This document shows positions 39,608 through 44,680 of a stretch of DNA of 44,680 nt, one piece after another (positions within the stretch are counted from its first letter, which is position 1; each line of letters begins with the position of its first letter). The stretch comes from an uncultured Bacteroidaceae bacterium. GTDB lineage: Bacteria > Bacteroidota > Bacteroidia > Bacteroidales > Bacteroidaceae. The notes under the pieces were generated by a model, which was not told the DNA's origin, made no database searches, and was given only the letters and a program-made list of their open reading frames with translations. The position numbers and the translations under genes are program-made. The DNA lies in the NCBI GenBank assembly GCA_905233465.1, contig CAJOEI010000014.1, positions 1 through 44,680 of the forward strand, given 5' to 3'.

Positions 39608-39641
39608 GGGAGAGGGAGCTCGATTGAGAGTTCCCTCTCTC
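39608..39641 (+). terminator. Hairpin after the small lipoprotein gene
   Basis: A 12-14-bp stem around GAGAGGGA and TCCCTCTC with loop GATTGA and two G-T pairs, 48 nt after the stop codon. No T-tract follows; it could also be an mRNA-stabilising structure. Confidence 0.6.
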
Positions 39642-39670
39642 GCTGTTAAGCACCAAAGTGCCACATAAAA

Positions 39671-39702
39671 AAGGGGCTGTGTCGGATGCGACACAGCCCC
39701 TT
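39671..39702 (-). terminator. Intrinsic terminator of rpsF-rpsR-rplI
   Basis: 14-bp stem (AAGGGGCTGTGTCG and complement), loop of 4, followed on the minus strand by a run of T, 26 nt beyond the rplI stop. Confidence 0.9.
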
Positions 39703-39727
39703 GCGGTTATCAGAAAGGATATCTGAA

Positions 39728-40288
39728 TTATGCTTCCTCAGCAGGAGTCTCGTCGAGCTCCCCCACTTCCTCTTCAACGGGAGCTTCCTCCTCGACCTCG
39801 GCCACAGCCTCAGCGGGAGCTACGGGAGCCTCTTCGGGTTCGGGAACATTCTCGGCAATCACAGTCACAGGAATCTCTACAGTAACCTCCTTGTGCACAC
39901 GCACTGTGACCACGTGGTCGCCCACGCTCTTGATGTCACGTGCAGTGATGAGGCGACGGTCAATCTCAAAGCCCTGCTTTGCGAGCTCGTCGGCAACCAT
40001 GACATTATTCACGCTACCATAGATGGTGCCGTTGCGGCTCACCTTAGCTGCGATGACAATCTTCACCTGTGCCAGCTTGTCGGCCAAGCTCTGGGCATCA
40101 GCCTTCTGCTTCTCCAGCTTCTTTGCCTTCTGCTTGAGCTCTTCAGCCAGCTGCTTCTTGGCGCTCTCGGATGCAATAACGCCCTTACCGGTGGGAATAA
40201 GGTAGTTGCGGCCATAGCCGGACTTCACCTCTACTATATCGTGCTTGTAACCCAAGCCGATAACGTCTTCTTTCAGAATGATTTCCAT
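39728..40288 (-). CDS. rplI: 50S ribosomal protein L9 with long acidic tail
   Basis: A 186-residue L9, which binds 23S rRNA near the L1 stalk. The normal protein is residues 1-147: N-domain MEIILKEDVIGLGYKHDIVE and GYGRNYLIPTGKGV, the long connecting helix, and C-domain GTIYGSVNNVMVADELAKQG. Residues 148-186 are an added Glu/Ala/Pro/Val tail with no Lys or Arg (e.g. EPEEAPVAPAEAVAEVEEE). L9 is usually about 150 residues, so the tail is an extension. Last gene of rpsF-rpsR-rplI. Confidence 0.96.
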   Translation of the reverse strand: MEIILKEDVIGLGYKHDIVEVKSGYGRNYLIPTGKGVIASESAKKQLAEELKQKAKKLEKQKADAQSLADKLAQVKIVIAAKVSRNGTIYGSVNNVMVADELAKQGFEIDRRLITARDIKSVGDHVVTVRVHKEVTVEIPVTVIAENVPEPEEAPVAPAEAVAEVEEEAPVEEEVGELDETPAEEA

Positions 40289-40310
40289 ATTCTTATTCCT
40301 CCTTTGTTAA

Positions 40311-40574
40311 TTATTTCATCATGTCGGTTACGAAGGGCAGCAAAGCCAGATGGCGTGCACGCTTTACGGCCTGTGCCACGCGGCGCTGATACTTCAGCGA
40401 AGTGCCTGTGATGCGACGGGGCAGAATCTTGCCCTGCTCGTTGAGGAACTTCTTGAGGAACTCGGGATCCTTGTAGTCGATATACTTGATTCCACTCTTC
40501 TTGAAGCGGCAGTATTTCTTCTTCTTGGTGTCGACAGTAGGTGGTGTCAGATAACGTATTTCAGACTGTGCCAT
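40311..40574 (-). CDS. rpsR: 30S ribosomal protein S18
   Basis: An 87-residue S18, which pairs with S6 on the 30S platform. It has [40 protein letters not shown] and [11 protein letters not shown], all standard. The single Cys is in the usual zinc-ribbon-derived position, without the further cysteines of zinc-binding forms. It starts 4 nt after the rpsF stop. Confidence 0.97.
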   Translation of the reverse strand: MAQSEIRYLTPPTVDTKKKKYCRFKKSGIKYIDYKDPEFLKKFLNEQGKILPRRITGTSLKYQRRVAQAVKRARHLALLPFVTDMMK

Positions 40575-40578
40575 GATG

Positions 40579-40920
40579 TTAATCCTCCTTCTTTGCTAAT
40601 TTGTTTCTACGCTTCTCAGCATATTCGGCTGCATACTTCTCGTTCTTGACAGTGATGTAGCGCAGGACGCGCTCGTCGCGACGGTAGTTGACCTCCAGCT
40701 TGCTGATGAGCTGAGGATCGGCCTTGAACTCCAACATGGCATAGAAGCCAGTGCTCTTCTTCTGGATGGGGTAAGCGAGCTTCTTCAGACCCCACTCTTC
40801 CTCGTTCAGGATCTCGGCACCACCATCGGTGAGAATACCCTTGAACTTGGCGACCGCTTCCTTTGTCTGTTCGTCAGACAAAACGGGAGTTAGGATGAAA
40901 ACGGTTTCGTACTGATTCAT
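40579..40920 (-). CDS. rpsF: 30S ribosomal protein S6
   Basis: A 113-residue S6. It begins [20 protein letters not shown], with [20 protein letters not shown] and the [12 protein letters not shown] segment. First gene of the ribosomal operon, with a complete promoter upstream and a 46-nt space between the -7 box and the ATG. The leader begins with a small palindrome (CGCAAAAATGCG, 40952-40963). S6:S18 autoregulation through the leader is known in other phyla, but I cannot assign that element here. Confidence 0.97.
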   Translation of the reverse strand: MNQYETVFILTPVLSDEQTKEAVAKFKGILTDGGAEILNEEEWGLKKLAYPIQKKSTGFYAMLEFKADPQLISKLEVNYRRDERVLRYITVKNEKYAAEYAEKRRNKLAKKED

Positions 40921-40966
40921 AATGTGTTAAGTGAATAAATAAATGTTATTTCGCAAAAATGCGGTG

Positions 40967-40996
40967 CAAAGGTAGCTTTTTTCTGCCAACCGACAA
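40967..40996 (-). promoter_or_regulatory. Promoter of rpsF-rpsR-rplI
   Basis: TACCTTTG (40974-40967) with TTG (40996-40994) upstream at a spacing of 19 nt, as in the Bacteroidota consensus. Confidence 0.75.
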
Positions 40997-41131
40997 GGCT
41001 TTATGTCATATTTTCTTCAAAAAAACTTAAAAATATGGTCGTCACATGAACTTTTTCCTTCAAACATTTCCGTGATTGGACAAAAATATTTTACTTTGCA
41101 AAGAAAATGTACTCAAAACAACAATAACACA

Positions 41132-41317
41132 ATGAAACTCTATTCCGGAATCATCCTCGCCATCGTGGGAGCTCTGCTCCTTGTCCTCAGCTACTTCACT
41201 GGCCTGGTAGACTACAACTTCGTACAGGGATTGGCAGTGCTGTGCATCATCGCTGGCATCGGCACACACATCTATGTTAACTACAAGAAGCCACAGTACA
41301 CGGCAGATGCCGAGTAA
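41132..41317 (+). CDS. Small two-helix membrane protein, 61 residues
   Basis: MKLYSGIILAIVGALLLVLS is the first membrane helix, a short loop FTGLVDYN follows, and GLAVLCIIAGIGTHIYV is the second; the tail is polar (NYKKPQYTADAE). The ATG at 41132 is chosen because the extra upstream residues of the open frame (from 41003) cover the promoter-like region (TTACTTTG near 41091). Small proteins of this layout are common in Bacteroidales, but I know no function. Followed by a strong terminator. Confidence 0.8.
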   Translation: MKLYSGIILAIVGALLLVLSYFTGLVDYNFVQGLAVLCIIAGIGTHIYVNYKKPQYTADAE

Positions 41318-41358
41318 GCCTTAAGCTTGTACCAGCCCAATAAGGCTCTTCACACCCT

Positions 41359-41396
41359 GCGACAGCGGGCGAACCTCACCGTTCGCCCGCTGTCGC
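41359..41396 (+). terminator. Intrinsic terminator of the small membrane protein gene
   Basis: Perfect 16-bp stem (GCGACAGCGGGCGAAC and complement) with loop CTCACC, then GTTTACG. Confidence 0.85.
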
Positions 41397-41475
41397 GTTT
41401 ACGAACATAAACAGATTACAAAAATTATTTGGACACTTTTTGCCCACAACATGCACGCGAACAAATAATTATTTA

Positions 41476-41483
41476 TATCTTTG
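41476..41483 (+). promoter_or_regulatory. -7 box of the POT transporter gene
   Basis: TATCTTTG, exact TAnnTTTG match, 45 nt upstream of the ATG at 41529. Confidence 0.7.
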
Positions 41484-41528
41484 CCCCCAAATCGAGAAAT
41501 CCTAAATCATTAAATATCTAATCAAATC

Positions 41529-43055
41529 ATGTTTGAGAATCAACCCAAGGGTCTATGGGCTCTGGCCCTGGCCAACACAGGCGAGCGCTTCGGCTACTAC
41601 ACCATGCTCGCCGTCTTCGCCTTGTTCCTGCAAGCCAACTTCGGCTTCGCCACAGGCACGGCAAGCACCATCTACTCCACATTCCTCATGCTCGTTTACT
41701 TCCTACCTGTCATCGGCGGCATCGCTGCCGACCGCTGGGGCTTCGGCCGCATGGTGACAACGGGCATACTGATTATGTTCATCGGCTATCTGCTGCTCTC
41801 CATTCCCCTTGGCAGCGACTGGATTGCCATAGCCGTTATGGGCATCGCATTGGTGCTGGTGAGCCTTGGCACAGGTCTGTTCAAGGGCAACCTGCAGGTG
41901 ATGGTGGGACGCCTCTACGACGAGGCGCAGTTCGCCAACCGACGTGATGCGGGTTTCTCGCTCTTCTACATGGCTATCAACATCGGAGCCATGTTTGCTC
42001 CCACAGCGGCCATAGCAATCATGAACTGGGCACAGACATCGCTGGGTGTGAGCGAAGCTGACTCCTACCACTTCGCCTTCGGAGTGGCCTGCGCATCGCT
42101 CATCGTCAGCATAGCCATCTACTACGCCTTCCGCAGCTGGTTCATACATGTGCTTGCCGGCGAAGGCAAGAAGGCCGACAAGGCAGCTGTGGCAGACAAC
42201 CTGACACCCGCCGAGACCAGGGAGCGCATCATCTGCCTATGTCTGGTGTTTGCCGTCGTTATCTTCTTCTGGATGGCATTCCATCAGAACGGTCTGACGC
42301 TGACCTTCTTTGCTCGCGACTACACGCAGACATCCAGCACAGGCGTGCAGAGCATGATGTTCGACGTCACAAATCTTGTTGCATGCATCTTCATCGTCTA
42401 TGGTTTGTTTGGCTTCTTCCAGAGCAAGACGGCCAAGGGCAAGGGTTTATCCACAGTGCTCGTGGCAGCAGCAGCGGCCTATCTCGCATGGCAATACTCT
42501 CGTCTCAGCGGCGAGGTGCAAGTGTTTGCTCCCATCTTCCAGCAGTTCAACCCCTGTTTTGTCGTGATGCTCACACCAGTCAGCGTCGGCGTATTCAGCT
42601 GGTTGGCAAAGAAGAATCTTGAGCCCAGCAGCCCTAAGAAGATTGGTCTGGGCATGTTGGTGGCCGCCTGCGGTTTCTTCATCATGATTGGTGCCAGCCT
42701 GGGACTGCTTGCCCCCGAGGCACAGGCAGCAGCCATCGAAGCCGGTGGCGATGTGACACGCGTCTCGGCCAACTGGCTCGTGAGCACATATCTCGTCCTG
42801 ACCTTTGCCGAGCTCCTACTCTCCCCCATCGGCATATCCTTCGTCTCTAAGGTGGCTCCACCGAAGTACGCAGGACTGATGATGGGCCTCTGGTTTGCCA
42901 GCACAGCCATTGGCAACTTCCTCGTCCAAATCCCAGGTCTGCTATGGGGAGCCAATGTGCAGCTCACCTACATCTGGCTTGTGCTCGCAGGCATATGCCT
43001 CATTAGCGCTGTCTTCATCTTCTCCATCCTCAAGAAGCTGGAGAAAGTCGCATAA
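41529..43055 (+). CDS. Proton-coupled oligopeptide transporter (POT/PTR family)
   Basis: A 508-residue, 12-14-helix inner-membrane symporter that takes up di- and tripeptides with protons. The family motifs are present: NTGERFGYYTM (proton-coupling ExxERFxYY type, here GERFGYY), GGIAADRWGFGRMV, and FSLFYMAINIGAM (FYxxINxG). The C-terminal half ends with a VSKVAPPKYAGLMMGLWF segment, also conserved. The ATG at 41529 follows a good promoter. A GH27 gene starts 40 nt after it, possibly on the same transcript. Confidence 0.92.
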   Translation: MFENQPKGLWALALANTGERFGYYTMLAVFALFLQANFGFATGTASTIYSTFLMLVYFLPVIGGIAADRWGFGRMVTTGILIMFIGYLLLSIPLGSDWIAIAVMGIALVLVSLGTGLFKGNLQVMVGRLYDEAQFANRRDAGFSLFYMAINIGAMFAPTAAIAIMNWAQTSLGVSEADSYHFAFGVACASLIVSIAIYYAFRSWFIHVLAGEGKKADKAAVADNLTPAETRERIICLCLVFAVVIFFWMAFHQNGLTLTFFARDYTQTSSTGVQSMMFDVTNLVACIFIVYGLFGFFQSKTAKGKGLSTVLVAAAAAYLAWQYSRLSGEVQVFAPIFQQFNPCFVVMLTPVSVGVFSWLAKKNLEPSSPKKIGLGMLVAACGFFIMIGASLGLLAPEAQAAAIEAGGDVTRVSANWLVSTYLVLTFAELLLSPIGISFVSKVAPPKYAGLMMGLWFASTAIGNFLVQIPGLLWGANVQLTYIWLVLAGICLISAVFIFSILKKLEKVA

Positions 43056-43095
43056 GACCGTCTTTTCTTACAATCTATAAATACCAACTTCAATC

Positions 43096-44670
43096 ATGAG
43101 AGTATATAGCACCATCATGGCACTGGCCGTAGCGGTCACTGTCATGGCCCAACGCACACCCACAATGGGATGGAGTTCGTGGAACACCTTTGCACTGAAC
43201 ATCAATGAACAGCTTATACGCCAGCAAGCCGATGCCATGCACACAAGCGGCCTGCAGGCAGCTGGCTACAAATACGTCAACATTGACGACGGCTACTGGA
43301 ATGGCCGTGACGAACGGGGACATCTGCGCCTGAACGAGGAGCTGTTCCCGATGGGCATGCGTCCGCTGGTGGACTATATCCACTCTCTTGGGCTGAAAGC
43401 AGGCATCTACAGCGACGCCGGCGACAACACCTGTGGCAGCGGCGAGAAGCATGCGTGGGGACGCGGCGTGGGCTTCGCCGGCCACGAGGAAGAGGACTGC
43501 CGCCTGTATTTCGACGACTGGGACTTCGACTTCATCAAGGTGGACTACTGCGGCGGCGCACACATGGGGCTCGACGAACGCGAGCAATACTCCAAGATTG
43601 GTGCCGCCATCAAATCATGCAAGAAGCAGGACATCGTGTACAACATCTGCCGCTGGGCCTTCCCTGGCACATGGGCAGCAGGCGTGGCCGACTCGTGGCG
43701 CACCACGGGCGACATCTACAACGCCTGGCCCAGCGTGAAAGGCATCCTGGCCGAGAACCTCTACTTGAGCGCCTATTGCAACAACGGTCACTACAACGAC
43801 ATGGATATGCTTGAGGTAGGCCGCTCGATGACCGCCATCGAAGACCGCACACACTTCGGCATGTGGTGCATCATGGCATCGCCCCTGCTCATCGGCTGCG
43901 ATATGTCCACCATCCGTCCCGAAGCGCTGGAGTTGTTGTGCAACAAAGACCTCATCGCGCTCAACCAGGACCCGCTGCATCTGCAGGCATACGTTGCCGC
44001 CAAGAGCGGTGAGGTCTATGTGCTCGTCAAGGACATCAAGCGTCTGCAGGGCCCTGAACGCGCTGTGGCATTCTACAATCCCAGCGACGAGGTGCAGCAC
44101 ATCAACATGCCTTGGGGCACTGTCGACATGAGCGAGGTGCAGACAGTGTATGACTGCTTCAGCCACGAAGCCATTGACGGTCTTCGCGAGACGGCAACAT
44201 TGGAGTTGCAACCCCACGAGACGCGCATCTTCACCATCAAGGGTCGCCGCCAGCAACGCACACACTACGAGGCCGAGACAGCCTTCATGAGCCAGTATCA
44301 GGAGCTGCGCAACAATCAGCAAGCCATCAGCGGCATCTATGAGGCACGCGACGGCGCATCCGGCGGCTACGTGGCACGCTGGCTCGGCAACGACGCCTGG
44401 AACGACATCATCTGGCGCAACGTTTGGGTAGACCGCGCAGGCACATACCAGCTGACCCTGAAGTACTATTGTGGCGAGGCACGTCAAATGCAGGTGGATG
44501 TCAACTCCAATCCCGCGGTAACCATCGAAACCAACAGCACAGACTGGTCTGTGGCCGCCACAGCTACGACGACCGTCAAGCTGCGCAAAGGTCAGAACAC
44601 CATTCGCCTCTACAATGCAGACGCATGGATGCCGGACATCGACTATATGGACATCACACTCGTAAAATAA
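43096..44670 (+). CDS. Secreted GH27 alpha-galactosidase with C-terminal carbohydrate-binding domain
   Basis: A 524-residue enzyme that removes terminal alpha-galactose (galactomannan, raffinose-type sugars) or possibly a related sugar. Signal peptide VYSTIMALAVAVTVMAQ; catalytic barrel from RTPTMGWSSWNTF; substrate loop NIDDGYW; nucleophile Asp in FIKVDYCGG; acid/base Asp in SWRTTGDI; the C-terminal beta domain holds AVAFYNPSDE and ETRIFTI. A CBM35-like domain at about 395-524 starts HYEAETAF and ends DIDYMDITLVK. Unlike the GH51 enzyme it lacks the 'GIYI...K' sorting tail, so it is probably periplasmic or released by another route. Confidence 0.94.
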   Translation: MRVYSTIMALAVAVTVMAQRTPTMGWSSWNTFALNINEQLIRQQADAMHTSGLQAAGYKYVNIDDGYWNGRDERGHLRLNEELFPMGMRPLVDYIHSLGLKAGIYSDAGDNTCGSGEKHAWGRGVGFAGHEEEDCRLYFDDWDFDFIKVDYCGGAHMGLDEREQYSKIGAAIKSCKKQDIVYNICRWAFPGTWAAGVADSWRTTGDIYNAWPSVKGILAENLYLSAYCNNGHYNDMDMLEVGRSMTAIEDRTHFGMWCIMASPLLIGCDMSTIRPEALELLCNKDLIALNQDPLHLQAYVAAKSGEVYVLVKDIKRLQGPERAVAFYNPSDEVQHINMPWGTVDMSEVQTVYDCFSHEAIDGLRETATLELQPHETRIFTIKGRRQQRTHYEAETAFMSQYQELRNNQQAISGIYEARDGASGGYVARWLGNDAWNDIIWRNVWVDRAGTYQLTLKYYCGEARQMQVDVNSNPAVTIETNSTDWSVAATATTTVKLRKGQNTIRLYNADAWMPDIDYMDITLVK

Positions 44671-44680
44671 CAACCACATT

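Noticed and set aside
40920..40966. S6:S18-binding autoregulatory leader of rpsF
   Set aside because: Only a short CGCA/TGCG palindrome is present; I could not recognise the conserved two-stem element with its CCG motif.
43615..44679. 354-codon open frame antisense to the GH27 gene
   Set aside because: Shadow of a well-supported GH27 enzyme with catalytic residues; His/Val/Leu-rich, no recognisable domain.

Overview
The window looks like chromosomal DNA from a member of the Bacteroidales, most likely Prevotellaceae. The evidence is: about sixteen TAnnTTTG (-7) promoter boxes of the Bacteroidota primary sigma factor just upstream of genes, few Shine-Dalgarno-like sites, large secreted glycan-active enzymes, three secreted proteins that end in the short 'G(I/V)Y(I/V)...K' tail typical of Prevotella type IX-like sorting domains, and the gene order rpsF-rpsR-rplI. 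No prophage, IS element, CRISPR array or RNA gene was seen.

Layout. 1-5.3 kb: end of pgeF, a frameshifted small secreted-protein gene running into a 22-bp tandem repeat, a 1260-residue GH51 enzyme and a DUF4160 remnant. 5.3-11.0 kb (minus): one probable operon of a beta-propeller glycosidase, an ADP-forming acyl-CoA synthetase, FucO and a lipoprotein. 11.1-14.2 kb: cupin, recG and a 38-codon ORF. 14.2-17.6 kb (minus): pdxJ, a CotH-like protein, a DJ-1 protein and ispD. 17.7-25.3 kb (plus): nadK, an ABC exporter, SulP, TrkH and a PurF-like protein that lacks the N-terminal cysteine. 25.3-27.1 kb (minus): rplY-pth-S4 protein. 27.4-31.5 kb: a 1342-residue secreted protein of unknown activity. 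31.5-33.8 kb: a second 22-bp repeat tract, two small membrane proteins and an outer-membrane barrel. 33.9-36.6 kb: tatA, tatC, fmt and a sigma factor. 36.8-39.1 kb (minus): mtaB and a glycosyltransferase. 39.3-41.3 kb: a small lipoprotein, rpsF-rpsR-rplI and a small membrane protein. 41.5-44.7 kb: a POT transporter and a GH27 alpha-galactosidase.

The most unusual thing here is not a gene. Between 7.2 and 33.1 kb there are about fifteen tracts of a degenerate SEVEN-nucleotide tandem repeat (core TTGA/TCAA, e.g. TTGAAAR, TTGACCA or the complement YTTTCAA). They fill gaps between genes almost exactly from stop codon to start codon. They supply the TGA stop of at least four genes and the apparent TTG start of three. 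One carries a possible -33 promoter element. Two tracts, and parts of two composite elements, lie in frame inside conserved genes. Because 7 and 3 share no factor, a pure CTTTCAA tract reads as the same heptapeptide cycle (LSTFNFQ) in all three frames, while the opposite strand must hit TGA within 21 nt. The tract orientation matches this: tracts read through inside acd and the ABC exporter are in the open orientation, and tracts that end genes are in the TTGA orientation. In three places a heptad tract follows a C5-AA/TT-G5 type palindrome, which suggests a composite element.

The metabolic theme is degradation of plant or host polysaccharide (GH51 arabinofuranosidase, GH27 alpha-galactosidase, a beta-propeller glycosidase, a large lyase-like protein), disposal of lactaldehyde-type products (FucO), and energy recovery from acyl-CoA, alongside housekeeping genes.
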